The notes: a model not told the origin generated them from the letters alone. 25,132 bases of DNA from an uncultured Eubacteriales bacterium (GCA_900545515.1 UQZA01000035.1:1-25132); one strand, 5' to 3'; shown: positions 8,545 through 16,277, numbered from the stretch's first letter. Program-made: numbers and translations.

Positions 8545-10001
8545 GGGCGCACCCTCTCTTTCAAGTCTTGAATATAGTCCTCAATCAGCTCCGGCCCATT
8601 GTCCAGAGTCAGGACCGAGTCGGCAAATTCGTCAAACAGCTTCTCGTTGATGCTGTCCACCAGAACGGAGAGCATCAGGCCGGAGGCGCGCACCCAGCCA
8701 TAGTCCCTGCCATACAGGAGGCACTGGAGCAGTCGGTACTCCTCCTGGCTCAGGGGCGTTTGGGCGGTTTCCCCTTCTGGCACTGCCACTTCCGGGGCTG
8801 GATCCGGTTCGCCTTCCACGGCTTCCTCTTCCACAATCAGCTTATCTTGGGTCACGGCAGCATCCCGGCGGATTTTGGCCAGCTGGGAATAGTCAATGCT
8901 GACCTTCTTATCTTGGGCGGCCTGTTTCTCCGCCAGAAGCCCACGGGCCTCTTCCTCTATGAGCTTCAGAATCCATTTGGTATCCAGCATCCGTTTGACC
9001 GGGTGCCGGTAGGCATAGCATTCCCGCATCACAGAATCTATGGTCTTGACCAGAGCAACCAGCTTTGCGCTTGAGCGTTCCGGGCAGTTGTACATTTGCA
9101 CCCACCAGAAGCCGTTTCGGCAGCGGTAGGTGCGTACCTCATCCACATGGAACTCGCAGCTGCGGGCGCCCGCCCGGTCAAGAAAAACAGCCGCTTCAAA
9201 CAGCGTCACGGAGAATTCGCTGTAAGCGCCAAAATACTGCTCCACCATCGTTCTTTTGCACCGGCTGTCGTAGTGTGCAGACACTTGGCGGAGTACCCGG
9301 GGGACGACGGCGTCCATGTCTTCGGGGTATTCTCGGTAAAACCTGGAGCGGGTCAGAGCGGGGACCAGGAGGTTGACTGCCTCCATAATCTCACGGCTGT
9401 CATGGCGACCGATATGGACAAGCACCGCCAGAGCCTTGTCAAAGGAAACCTGGGCGGTGTCTGCCAGCAGGGCCGGGTCAAGGCCGTAATAGATGACGTA
9501 ATCCACCAGCCATCTGTTTAAATGCGGGAGAATGCCCCCATCCAGGCCGCCATAGACGCTTTGGAAATTCTTCAATTTCTGGTAGCCGTCCACAGGATCT
9601 GTGACGCCGATTTGGTTGAGAAGCTCGTAGATGTAAAGAAATGCGTAGGACAGAGACGTTTTTTGAACATCTCCCCTGCGTAGCTTCGTCCGCCAGGAAA
9701 AGTATCCCCGCAGCTCCGGATCCGTCAGGGACTGATAGGTGGGGTAATAGTGGAGCACCGGTTCATCATAGACGTAGTCGTCCTCGTAATTTACAAGCAC
9801 CTTTGCCTGCATCACAAACAGGGATTCCCGGGACTGCCGGTAGGCAAAGGTACCCTCTGCCAAAGACCGGGCGGCGCGGATGGGGGCAGGCAACGGCTCT
9901 TCCCCCTCCTGGCGCCTGGGTTGGACCGCTTCATCCTGGAAGACGGTGCGTTTGAACCACTCCATCGCCCGCTTCACTCGGTTCGTATCCGTAAGGTCCA
10001 C
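8541..10001 (-). CDS. TerB_N/TerB_C domain protein, Shango-like defence operon
   Basis: This is a protein of up to 486 residues. The TerB_N hallmark YPTYQSLTDPELRGYFSWRTKLRRG lies at about 86-110, followed by a helical region with LNQIGVTDPVDGYQKL. A TerB_C-like tail includes SIDYSQLAKIRRDAAVTQDKL at about 368-388 and a final helical stretch at 418-482. Residues 389-417 are an acidic, proline-rich linker. The listed start is GTG 10001, just after an AGAGGGG that is too close to be an ideal ribosome binding site; ATG 9965 (MEWFKRTVF) is the main alternative and would remove 12 residues. It is the first gene of the operon, behind a SigA promoter. TerB-domain proteins have been linked to membrane-associated stress responses. 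The domain call is strong, the start codon is not. Confidence 0.88.
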   Translation of the reverse strand: MDLTDTNRVKRAMEWFKRTVFQDEAVQPRRQEGEEPLPAPIRAARSLAEGTFAYRQSRESLFVMQAKVLVNYEDDYVYDEPVLHYYPTYQSLTDPELRGYFSWRTKLRRGDVQKTSLSYAFLYIYELLNQIGVTDPVDGYQKLKNFQSVYGGLDGGILPHLNRWLVDYVIYYGLDPALLADTAQVSFDKALAVLVHIGRHDSREIMEAVNLLVPALTRSRFYREYPEDMDAVVPRVLRQVSAHYDSRCKRTMVEQYFGAYSEFSVTLFEAAVFLDRAGARSCEFHVDEVRTYRCRNGFWWVQMYNCPERSSAKLVALVKTIDSVMRECYAYRHPVKRMLDTKWILKLIEEEARGLLAEKQAAQDKKVSIDYSQLAKIRRDAAVTQDKLIVEEEAVEGEPDPAPEVAVPEGETAQTPLSQEEYRLLQCLLYGRDYGWVRASGLMLSVLVDSINEKLFDEFADSVLTLDNGPELIEDYIQDLKERVRP

Positions 10002-10027
10002 CCCCTCTAGTCCAAATGTTTGATATC

Positions 10028-10056
10028 ATCATACAGCATTTGAAGCAAACAGTCAA
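10028..10056 (-). promoter_or_regulatory. SigA promoter of the Shango-like operon
   Basis: On the minus strand TTGACT (10056-10051) and TATGAT (10033-10028) are separated by exactly 17 bases. Transcription would start near 10021, about 20 bases before the GTG start. Confidence 0.8.
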
Positions 10057-10065
10057 GCGCACAAG

Positions 10066-10103
10066 AAAAAAATGCCAGAGCGCCAGCATAAACGCACTGG
10101 CGC
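10066..10103 (-). terminator. Intrinsic terminator upstream of the Shango-like operon
   Basis: Read on the minus strand, GCGCCAG and CTGGCGC form a perfect 7-bp stem around a 10-base loop (10103-10080). TCTGGCA and a run of T residues follow. It would stop leftward transcripts from the ABC transporter gene before the operon's own promoter begins. Confidence 0.65.
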
Positions 10104-10104
10104 A

Positions 10105-10267
10105 GCAGCGCCCTGCCTTCCCCCGGGGGCCAGGGAAGCGAAGCGGTTGGCCGGTTGCAGACTGCCTAGGCGAATTCGGACCGGCCTGAGAGCCAGTCCG
10201 GATTTGCCAAACAGCTACGGGTTGCGAAGCATTCTGCCGCCGGCGCCTCCAGGAGGCCGCACCCTAC
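10105..10267. repeat. Dispersed GC-rich palindromic repeat, copy A
   Basis: The 26 bases 10105-10130 (GCAGCGCCCTGCC.. to CCGGGGGC) recur at 16353-16378 with one mismatch. The 19-mer at 10248-10266 recurs exactly at 16440-16458 in the opposite orientation. CTTCCC and GGGAAG arms around 10118-10138 can also pair. Confidence 0.6.
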
Positions 10268-10365
10268 ATCCTCAGGTCCATGGAGACGCAGGAAGCTATC
10301 GCTTCAAATGTCAAAACGTAAGACGTGCTTCCCAAAATTGGCAATTTACTTCCAGATGATCGTGG

Positions 10366-12117
10366 TCAGCAAGCCAAATTGCTCTGGGTCTTGTACAGGT
10401 CGGCATACAGGCCCCCCTGTTTCAACAGCTCTGCATGGGTTCCCTCCTCCTGGATGACGCCGTCTGCAATGGAGACGATGCGGGAGGCGGAGCGGATGGT
10501 GGAGAGACGGTGGGCGATGATGAGAGTGGTCCGGCCCTTGGACAGGTTGTCAAAGGCCCGCTGGATTTTGGCCTCGGTGACGGAATCCAGGGCGGAGGTT
10601 GCCTCGTCCAGAATCAAAATGGGCGGGTTTTTCAGGAAGATCCGGGCGATGGACACCCGCTGCTTCTGGCCGCCGGACAGGAGGGCCCCCCGTTCGCCCA
10701 CATAGGTGTCAAACCCATCGGGCATAGCCAGGATGTCGTCATAAATTTCCGCCTTCCGGGCCGCCTCGTACACCTCTTCCTCTGTGGCGTCAGGCTTGCC
10801 ATAGCGGATATTCTCAAAAATCGTATCGGCAAAGAGGAACACGTCCTGCTGGACAATGCCGATGTTCTGGTGAATGGACCTCTGCTTCACCTGGCGCACA
10901 TCCACCCCGTCAATGCGAATGCTACCAGAGGACACGTCATAGAACCGGGGAATCAGCTGGCACAAGGTGGATTTGCCACCGCCGGAGGGGCCTACAATGG
11001 CCACCGTCTCCCCGGGCTGCACATGAAGGTCCACATTGTGAAGCACCGCCAGGTCCCCGTCGTAGGAGAAGGAGACGTGGTCCACGTCAATGCTCCCCTG
11101 CACCTGCCGCAGCTCCCGGGCGTCCGGCGCATCCTTCTGGCTGGGCTCTGTTGCCATAATATCCCGGAAGCGGGACAGGCCGGCGAAGCCGCTGGCGAAC
11201 ATCTCTGAGAAATTGGCCAGCTTCCGCATGGGGCTGACGAAGGTGCCAATGTACAAAGAGAAGGTCAGCAAATCCACCAGATCCATCTGGTTGCGCATAA
11301 TCAAAAAGCCGCCAAAGGCAATTACCGCCACCTGGAGGATGCACAGGAAGAACTCCATGGTGGAGCTGAACCGGGCCATGGCCTTGTGGAACTGGCGCTT
11401 GGAGGTCTTGTATTTTCCGTTGGCCCGGCTGAACCGGTCGTTCTCCCAGCACTCGTTGGCGAAGGCCTTGGCCGTCCGGATGCCGGAGAGGGAGGATTCA
11501 ATCTCCGTATTGATGTGGCCCACCTTCTGCTTGACCTCCTTGGAGACCGCTGCCATACGCTTGCGCTGGGTGGTCACCACCAGGGCAAAAATGGGAATCA
11601 AAACCGCCACCACCAGAGCCAGCCTCCACTGAATGGTGAACATCACCACCAGGGCGCCCACAATGGTGATACAGGAGGTCACCGTGTCTTCCGGCCCGTG
11701 GTGGGCCAGCTCCGTCAGGTCAAACAGGTCCGAGGTGAGGCGGCTCATCAGCTGGCCGGTCCGGTTCCGGTCGTAAAAGTCAAAGCCCAAATCCTGCATA
11801 TGGGTGAAGAGATCTCGGCGGATGTCCGCTTCCACCCGGATGCCAAAGGTGTGACCCCAGTAGCAAATCACATAGTTGAGCACACTGCGCAGCACATAGG
11901 CCGCCACCACCACCCCCATGGCCAGGAAGAACACCCGGTAGGCTCGGTCCGGCAGCCACGTATACAGAGCCTGGCGGGACACCAGGGGGAAGGCCAAATC
12001 AATGGCCGCCACCAGAAGGGCGCAGAGCATATCCAGGAGAAACAGCCGCAAATGGGGCTTAAAGTAGGAGAAAAAAATCCGCAAAGAGCCTTTCGTTCGA
12101 TAATCCTTGGTGGTCAT
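10366..12117 (-). CDS. ABC transporter, fused membrane and ATPase domains (MdlB type)
   Basis: This 583-residue half-transporter of the multidrug/lipid exporter type works as a homo- or heterodimer in the membrane. The type I exporter membrane domain covers about 1-330, with hydrophobic helices near 25-50, 62-88, 148-185 and 255-275. The nucleotide-binding domain follows: Walker A GPSGGGKS at 376-383, Q-loop around Q423, signature LSGGQ at 480-484, Walker B LILDE near 501-505 and switch histidine H536 in AHRLST. ATG 12117 follows GAGGAATGGAAG. No second half-transporter gene is adjacent, which favours a homodimer. The substrate cannot be read from the sequence. Its promoter is the near-consensus TATAAT element upstream. 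Confidence 0.92.
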   Translation of the reverse strand: MTTKDYRTKGSLRIFFSYFKPHLRLFLLDMLCALLVAAIDLAFPLVSRQALYTWLPDRAYRVFFLAMGVVVAAYVLRSVLNYVICYWGHTFGIRVEADIRRDLFTHMQDLGFDFYDRNRTGQLMSRLTSDLFDLTELAHHGPEDTVTSCITIVGALVVMFTIQWRLALVVAVLIPIFALVVTTQRKRMAAVSKEVKQKVGHINTEIESSLSGIRTAKAFANECWENDRFSRANGKYKTSKRQFHKAMARFSSTMEFFLCILQVAVIAFGGFLIMRNQMDLVDLLTFSLYIGTFVSPMRKLANFSEMFASGFAGLSRFRDIMATEPSQKDAPDARELRQVQGSIDVDHVSFSYDGDLAVLHNVDLHVQPGETVAIVGPSGGGKSTLCQLIPRFYDVSSGSIRIDGVDVRQVKQRSIHQNIGIVQQDVFLFADTIFENIRYGKPDATEEEVYEAARKAEIYDDILAMPDGFDTYVGERGALLSGGQKQRVSIARIFLKNPPILILDEATSALDSVTEAKIQRAFDNLSKGRTTLIIAHRLSTIRSASRIVSIADGVIQEEGTHAELLKQGGLYADLYKTQSNLAC

Positions 12118-12156
12118 ATTCTTCCATTCCTCGCTTGCTACACAAATTCTGGCTCT

Positions 12157-12184
12157 ATTATACCGGTTTTTTCAAAAGATGCAA
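12157..12184 (-). promoter_or_regulatory. SigA promoter of the ABC transporter gene
   Basis: On the minus strand a perfect TATAAT (12162-12157) lies 16 bases after TTGCAT (12184-12179). The start codon is about 40 bases downstream. Confidence 0.7.
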
Positions 12185-12350
12185 GGCCAAAGCGGCAACA
12201 TTTCGCACCAGCAACCAGAAGGAATGCCCCAGAAATCTGGAAATTCCCTGGTTTTTCAAGATGTCAGGGTGGGCCCGCGTTGCAATATGGCACGCTTTGA
12301 CGAAATGCACAGCACTCCTTCCCATTGGCAAAGCGAATGCTGCTGCCCGG

Positions 12351-12379
12351 TTGTGGCGAAACATAAAATGGTGTATACT
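12351..12379 (+). promoter_or_regulatory. SigA promoter of the first RluA-family gene
   Basis: TTGTGG (12351-12356) and TATACT (12374-12379) are separated by 17 bases, about 28 bases before the ATG. It diverges from the ABC transporter promoter. Confidence 0.7.
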
Positions 12380-12407
12380 GGGAGAAAATGCATCAGGAGG
12401 CGTTTTC

Positions 12408-13058
12408 ATGGAGCTGCTGTATCAGGATTCCCAGATTGTGCTGTGTGTCAAGCCTGCGGGGCTGTCTTCAGAGGCTGGCGCCGGCTCTCTGCCGGAGCTT
12501 TTGGAGGACCAACTGGGTAGGCCGGTGTTCCCGGTGCACCGGCTGGACCGGAACGTGGGAGGCGTCATGGTCTATGCCCGGACCCGGCAAGCGGCCTCCG
12601 CCCTGTCCCGGGCGGTGCAGGCGGGAAACCTCCAAAAGGAATACCTGGCCCTGATCCACGGCTGCCCCACCCAGCCTGCCGGTACCTGGGAGGACCTGCT
12701 CTGGAAGGACAGCGCCAAAAACAAGGTGTTTGTGGTCCGGCAGATGCGGAAGGGGGTCAAAGCAGCCAAGCTCGCCTACCGGGTGCTGGAGGAGGCCACT
12801 CCTCTGACCCTGGTGCACATCCGCTTGTACACCGGCCGGAGCCACCAGATCCGGGTGCAGTTTGCAAGCCGGGGCTTCCCTCTGGCCGGAGACCACAAGT
12901 ACGGCAGCCGGGATGACATCAGATCCCCCGCCCTCTGGTCCTTCCGCCTCACCCTGCCCCATCCCGCCACCGGTGAAACCATCACCTGCCTGCATCCACC
13001 GGAGGGGGAGCTGTGGCACATGTTTCCCATGATTTCCCGGGAAATTCCCCGGTGGTAA
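12408..13058 (+). CDS. RluA-family RNA pseudouridine synthase (paralogue 1)
   Basis: This 216-residue protein contains only the catalytic domain of the RluA family, which isomerises uridine to pseudouridine in rRNA or tRNA. It has no N-terminal S4 domain. Motifs seen are VLCVKPAG at 11-18, HRLDR at 44-48 with the catalytic aspartate D47, LQKEYLALIHG, and GRSHQIRVQF. ATG 12408 is fixed by AGGAGG seven bases upstream; the frame is open further upstream but that part lies in the promoter region. A close paralogue starts at 14294. The target base cannot be deduced. Confidence 0.92.
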   Translation: MELLYQDSQIVLCVKPAGLSSEAGAGSLPELLEDQLGRPVFPVHRLDRNVGGVMVYARTRQAASALSRAVQAGNLQKEYLALIHGCPTQPAGTWEDLLWKDSAKNKVFVVRQMRKGVKAAKLAYRVLEEATPLTLVHIRLYTGRSHQIRVQFASRGFPLAGDHKYGSRDDIRSPALWSFRLTLPHPATGETITCLHPPEGELWHMFPMISREIPRW

Positions 13059-13066
13059 AAAGCCAA

Positions 13067-13130
13067 ACAAGGTCTGTCACCAATGGAAACGGTTCGGATA
13101 CAACCGGTTCCATTGGCAACAGACCTTTGT
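13067..13130. terminator. Long bidirectional terminator hairpin
   Basis: The arms AAGGTCTGT/ACAGACCTT, CCAATGGAA/TTCCATTGG and CGGTT/AACCG form one long interrupted stem, about 23 bp. It occupies most of the 73-base gap between the convergent rluA-like and spoIID stops. Confidence 0.8.
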
Positions 13131-13131
13131 C

Positions 13132-14154
13132 TTAAGATTGTTGGAAGTAATTTTCCAGGCTCACGCCGGTGTAATAGTGCAGAAGGATCTCCTCATAGCC
13201 GCTTCCCGCCTGAGCCATGGCCTGTGCGCCGTACTGGCTCATGCCCACCCGGTGTCCATAGCCCCGGGTCTGGAAAAAGATCTCGTCTCCCATCACACTG
13301 ACAGCAAATACCGTGGAGCGCAGGCCCAAAAGGCTGCGCAGCTCCTTTCCGGTGAAGGAAACCCCTCCAATCTCCAGGGCCTCCACCCCGCCCCCCTCCG
13401 TGGCGGAAACCGCTCCAAACCAGCTCTCCGGAGAGCCAGACAGGTCCGCCGCCGGGTTTTGGGAGAGGATGCGGGCGGAAAATTCCTCTGTGGAGAAGGA
13501 GACGGTGTCCTCATTGTGGGGCGCTTCCTCGCCGGGGCTGTCCACGGACTGCAGGTAGGGCACATCGCTGCCCCAAACCTCCACCGCCGTCTCCGTGCGG
13601 CCTCCCGAACAGGAGAAGAAGGTGGCGTCGATGAGGCCGCCGTCATAGACCAGAACCTGCCCATCCGTGGCCTTCACCGCCTGGGCCGCCGCCTGGGCTC
13701 CGTCCGGTCCCGCCTCTCCGGCCTTGGCGCAGTAATCCTCATAGGAAATCCATCCCTGGCAGCAGCCGGGGTCCGTACAGATGTCCGCGCTGTCATGTTT
13801 GTTTCGGGCGGTCTGGCGCAGGGTATAGGTGCGGGAAACCACCGCCTGAGCCTTTAACGCCTCTTCCCCAAAGGAGGCGGGCATTTCCGCCAGAATCACT
13901 CCTGCCAAGTAGTCATCCAGCGGCTTCTGCTCCACCGTTCCGTCGCTCATCAGCACCTGCAAAAGCATCGTTCCGTCCAGACTGTCTCCACTGGGGACCG
14001 TCTGAACGGCCTCTGTCCGGTCCGCCGGGGCCGTCTGTACCGGCTCCGGCGGCAGGGTTCCCTCCGGCTCCTCCTGCCGGCCCAGTAAAAACAGAGCCGG
14101 AATCCAAACACCTACAAAGATTGCCGCCAAGGTCAATACCCACGCACGTTTCAT
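13132..14154 (-). CDS. spoIID: Stage II sporulation protein D (SpoIID)
   Basis: SpoIID is a membrane-anchored lytic transglycosylase that works with SpoIIP and SpoIIM during forespore engulfment. The 340-residue protein has one N-terminal membrane anchor (about 5-24), a Pro/Glu-rich linker, and then the catalytic domain. The active-site glutamate is expected at E90 in the ILAEMPASF motif. H120, C126 and C132 have the H-x5-C-x5-C spacing of the zinc site described for C. difficile SpoIID. The C-terminal GYGHRVGMSQYGA motif is characteristic of the family. AGGAGGAAC precedes ATG 14154. The partner genes spoIIP and spoIIM are not in this window. Confidence 0.93.
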   Translation of the reverse strand: MKRAWVLTLAAIFVGVWIPALFLLGRQEEPEGTLPPEPVQTAPADRTEAVQTVPSGDSLDGTMLLQVLMSDGTVEQKPLDDYLAGVILAEMPASFGEEALKAQAVVSRTYTLRQTARNKHDSADICTDPGCCQGWISYEDYCAKAGEAGPDGAQAAAQAVKATDGQVLVYDGGLIDATFFSCSGGRTETAVEVWGSDVPYLQSVDSPGEEAPHNEDTVSFSTEEFSARILSQNPAADLSGSPESWFGAVSATEGGGVEALEIGGVSFTGKELRSLLGLRSTVFAVSVMGDEIFFQTRGYGHRVGMSQYGAQAMAQAGSGYEEILLHYYTGVSLENYFQQS

Positions 14155-14195
14155 TCCCGTTCCTCCTCGCCTGCTTGTCCAGCTTTGGGAACTCC

Positions 14196-14204
14196 ATCAT
14201 ACCA
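14196..14204 (-). promoter_or_regulatory. Extended -10 element upstream of spoIID
   Basis: On the minus strand TGG-TATGAT forms an extended -10 box about 42 bases before the spoIID start. No convincing -35 box, and no clear SigE-type motif, was found. Confidence 0.4.
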
Positions 14205-14256
14205 CCCGGCTCCCGGGGAATTTGCCGAATGCCCTCTTCCTTTTTTGGGACATTTT

Positions 14257-14265
14257 TGGTATCAT
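14257..14265 (+). promoter_or_regulatory. Extended -10 promoter of the second RluA-family gene
   Basis: TGG-TATCAT forms an extended -10 element 28 bases before the ATG. The -35 region is weak. Confidence 0.45.
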
Positions 14266-14293
14266 AGGGGAAAAACACAGCGAGGAATACACC

Positions 14294-14941
14294 ATGGAAC
14301 TCATCTATCAGGACAGGAGCATTGTGGTCTGTGTCAAACCGGCAGGAGTGCTGTCCACCGACGAGCCCGGCGGCGTGCCAGAGCTGGTACGGGCGGCGCT
14401 GGGGGAACCCCATGGATGCGTGCGGACGGTGCACCGGCTGGACCGGGTAGTCAGCGGGCTCATGGTCCTGGCCAGAACACCGGAGTCCGCCTCTCAGCTC
14501 TCCTGCCAAATCCGGGAGCAGGGCTTCCAGAAGGAGTATCTGGCCGTGGTCCACGGCTGCCCCCAGGAGCCGGAGGGAATCTTTCGGGACCTGCTGCGGC
14601 GGGACAAGGCGGAACGGAAAACCTATGTGACGGAGCTGCCTGGCAAGGGCGTCCAGGAGGCCGTGCTCACATACCGGCTGCTGGAGCAGGTGGGGTTCCT
14701 GTCTCAGGTGCGCATCCGGCTGCAAACCGGCCGCACCCACCAGATCCGGGCTCAGTTCTCCGCCCGGGGCCTTCCCCTGGTGGGGGACCGGAAATACAGC
14801 CTGCTGGACGACGGCTGTCCCATCGCCCTTTGGTCCCACAGCCTGGCCTTCTGCCATCCTGCCACAGGAGCGCCCATGACCTTCCGCCTGGACCCGCCCT
14901 CCACGTATCCCTGGACCGTCTTTTCACAATCGCCCCTTTGA
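14294..14941 (+). CDS. RluA-family RNA pseudouridine synthase (paralogue 2)
   Basis: This 215-residue RluA-type catalytic domain is closely similar to the protein at 12408-13058. Shared features are MELIYQDRSIVVCVKPAG at the N-terminus, HRLDR at 47-51 with catalytic D50, FQKEYLAVVHGCP, GRTHQIRAQF and a matching C-terminal LPLVGDRKYS segment. ATG 14294 has GAGGAA upstream; the open frame extends to 14222 but without an RBS. The two paralogues probably arose by local duplication with spoIID between them, and they may modify different sites. Confidence 0.92.
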   Translation: MELIYQDRSIVVCVKPAGVLSTDEPGGVPELVRAALGEPHGCVRTVHRLDRVVSGLMVLARTPESASQLSCQIREQGFQKEYLAVVHGCPQEPEGIFRDLLRRDKAERKTYVTELPGKGVQEAVLTYRLLEQVGFLSQVRIRLQTGRTHQIRAQFSARGLPLVGDRKYSLLDDGCPIALWSHSLAFCHPATGAPMTFRLDPPSTYPWTVFSQSPL

Positions 14942-14946
14942 CGCAA

Positions 14947-14999
14947 AAGGAGTCTGCCGTCAGCCGGGGAAATCTCCCCCGCTGCACAGCAGACTCCTT
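14947..14999. terminator. Bidirectional terminator between rluA-like gene and secG
   Basis: AAGGAGTCTGC (14947-14957) pairs perfectly with GCAGACTCCTT (14989-14999), with further pairing inside the loop (CAGCCGGGG with CCCCGCTG). It lies between convergent stops at 14941 and 15028. Confidence 0.75.
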
Positions 15000-15027
15000 G
15001 CTTGCATATGGTGTTTCAATCCTGGCC

Positions 15028-15267
15028 TTACACCAGATTCAGAACCAGGGCCAGCACCGCAAAGGCCAGGGCAATCCACTTGGTCAGAGAAGCCAGCAGC
15101 TTATCCCGGTTCCCGGTCTTGGACTTGGACAGATAGCTGTCGTTGCTGCCACCGGACAGAGCGCCAGACAAGCCGGCCTCTTTCCCGGACTGGAGCGTCA
15201 CAATGGCAATCAGCGCCAAGCTGACCAGAGACAGCAGGACTGCAAGCACAATTTCCAAAGCTTTCAT
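15028..15267 (-). CDS. secG: SecG preprotein translocase subunit
   Basis: SecG is the small non-essential subunit of the SecYEG protein export channel. This 79-residue protein has two membrane segments (about 4-23 and 57-77) joined by the conserved loop LQSGKEAGLSGALSGGS, which is diagnostic. ATG 15267 has GGAGG about 9 bases upstream; the open frame continues upstream to 15351 but that part is 5' UTR. It is monocistronic, with its own near-consensus promoter and a terminator shared with the convergent rluA-like gene. The leader of about 90 bases contains a small GCCGC-CTT-GCGGC hairpin just before the ribosome binding site. Confidence 0.92.
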   Translation of the reverse strand: MKALEIVLAVLLSLVSLALIAIVTLQSGKEAGLSGALSGGSNDSYLSKSKTGNRDKLLASLTKWIALAFAVLALVLNLV

Positions 15268-15365
15268 AACAATAAACCTCCATCCGCCGCAAGGCGGCAG
15301 CCGCGTTTCCGGCAGACGGCAAGCCGATCTCACGTCCCGCAGGACATTCATTCCATAGCTGGTCC

Positions 15366-15394
15366 ATTATATCACGGCTGCTCCAAGATGGCAA
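15366..15394 (-). promoter_or_regulatory. SigA promoter of secG
   Basis: On the minus strand TTGCCA (15394-15389) and a perfect TATAAT (15371-15366) are separated by 17 bases. The predicted transcript has a leader of roughly 90 bases. Confidence 0.8.
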
Positions 15395-15437
15395 GGGAAA
15401 TTTTCCAGAAAGCGACGGTTCCCCCAGAAAACCTTCC

Positions 15438-16220
15438 CTATCCCAATGCCACATCCAGCACCATCATGACGGAAAAGCCCAGGGCAAAAAACAAGGTTCC
15501 CACATTGGAGTGGGTTCCATGGGACATCTCCGGAATGAGCTCCTCCACCACCACATAGAGCATGGCCCCTGCCGCAAAGCTCAGAAGGTACGGAAGCGCA
15601 GGAACGAGGAGCGTCGCAGCCAAAATGGTCAGCAGAGCCCCCACCGGCTCCACCACTCCGGACAAAATCCCCCGAATGAAAGCCTTGGACCGATTCATCC
15701 CCTCCGCCCGAAGGGGCATAGAAATAATGGCGCCCTCCGGAAAATTCTGAATGGCAATGCCCAGGGAGAGGGCCAAAGCAGCGGCTGCAGAAATCTGCCC
15801 ATCTCCCGCCAGGTATCCTGCATAGACTACCCCCACCGCCATCCCCTCCGGAATGTTATGGAGGGTCACTGCCAGCACTAGCATAGTGTTTCTCTGCAGG
15901 CGGCTTTTGGGCCCTTCAGCAGCGGCACAATTTCGGTGCAAATGGGGAATGAGGTGGTCCAAAAGCAGCAAAAACGCAATGCCAAGCCAAAACCCTGCTG
16001 CAGCCGGGACAAAGGACCACTTCCCCATACTCTCCGCCTGCTCCATAGCCGGAAGCAACAGGCTCCAGATGGAGGCCGCCACCATGACCCCGGCAGCAAA
16101 GCCGGTTAACGCCCGCTGCAGACGGTCTCCCATGGCTTTTTTCATCAAAAATACACAGGCCGAGCCCAAGGCCGTCCCCAAAAAAGGAATCAGAATGCCG
16201 TACCAGGCTTCTACGGACAT
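15438..16220 (-). CDS. ZIP family metal transporter
   Basis: This 260-residue polytopic protein of the ZIP family imports divalent metals such as zinc, manganese or iron. The metal-binding helices are clear: HNIPEGMAVG at 121-130 and QNFPEGAI at 159-166, with further acidic sites E191 and E226/E227. A His-containing loop (DHLIPHLHRN) lies near 89-98. ATG 16220 is chosen because GGGAGG sits 8 bases upstream; the in-frame GTG 16229 lies too close to that site. The promoter overlaps a strong palindrome, so metal-dependent repression is likely. The metal cannot be decided from the sequence. Confidence 0.92.
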   Translation of the reverse strand: MSVEAWYGILIPFLGTALGSACVFLMKKAMGDRLQRALTGFAAGVMVAASIWSLLLPAMEQAESMGKWSFVPAAAGFWLGIAFLLLLDHLIPHLHRNCAAAEGPKSRLQRNTMLVLAVTLHNIPEGMAVGVVYAGYLAGDGQISAAAALALSLGIAIQNFPEGAIISMPLRAEGMNRSKAFIRGILSGVVEPVGALLTILAATLLVPALPYLLSFAAGAMLYVVVEELIPEMSHGTHSNVGTLFFALGFSVMMVLDVALG

Positions 16221-16238
16221 AGCGTTCACCTCCCAACA

Positions 16239-16258
16239 AGGTTAGTTTATTCTAACCT
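16239..16258. promoter_or_regulatory. Operator-like palindrome over the ZIP -10 box
   Basis: AGGTTAG-TTTATT-CTAACCT is a perfect inverted repeat with 7-bp arms that covers the -10 element. The arms equal the half-sites of the DtxR consensus (AGGTTAG/CTAACCT), although the 6-base spacing is wider than in that consensus. A DtxR/MntR-type metalloregulator is a reasonable but unproven guess. Confidence 0.6.
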
Positions 16259-16277
16259 CCATTCTTTCCTTTGTCAA
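16249..16277 (-). promoter_or_regulatory. SigA promoter of the ZIP transporter gene
   Basis: On the minus strand a perfect TTGACA (16277-16272) is followed after 17 bases by TAGAAT (16254-16249). Confidence 0.8.

Larger units (their letters stand above)
10012..10365. other. Gene-free interval between ABC transporter and TerB gene
   Basis: About 350 bases without a credible gene. It holds the operon promoter, the leftward terminator and GC-rich palindromic repeat sequence at 10105-10267. The short open frames here have no recognisable protein character. Confidence 0.7.

Noticed and set aside
4927..10001. BREX system
   Set aside because: The helicase and ATPase resemble BrxHI and BrxD, but no PglX methyltransferase, PglZ/BrxZ phosphatase, BrxC or BrxA/B genes are present, and the TerB_N partner fits Shango better.
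12135..12407. N-terminal extension of the first RluA-family protein
   Set aside because: The frame is open upstream, but this part contains the promoter and the AGGAGG site for ATG 12408, and homologues begin at MELLYQD.
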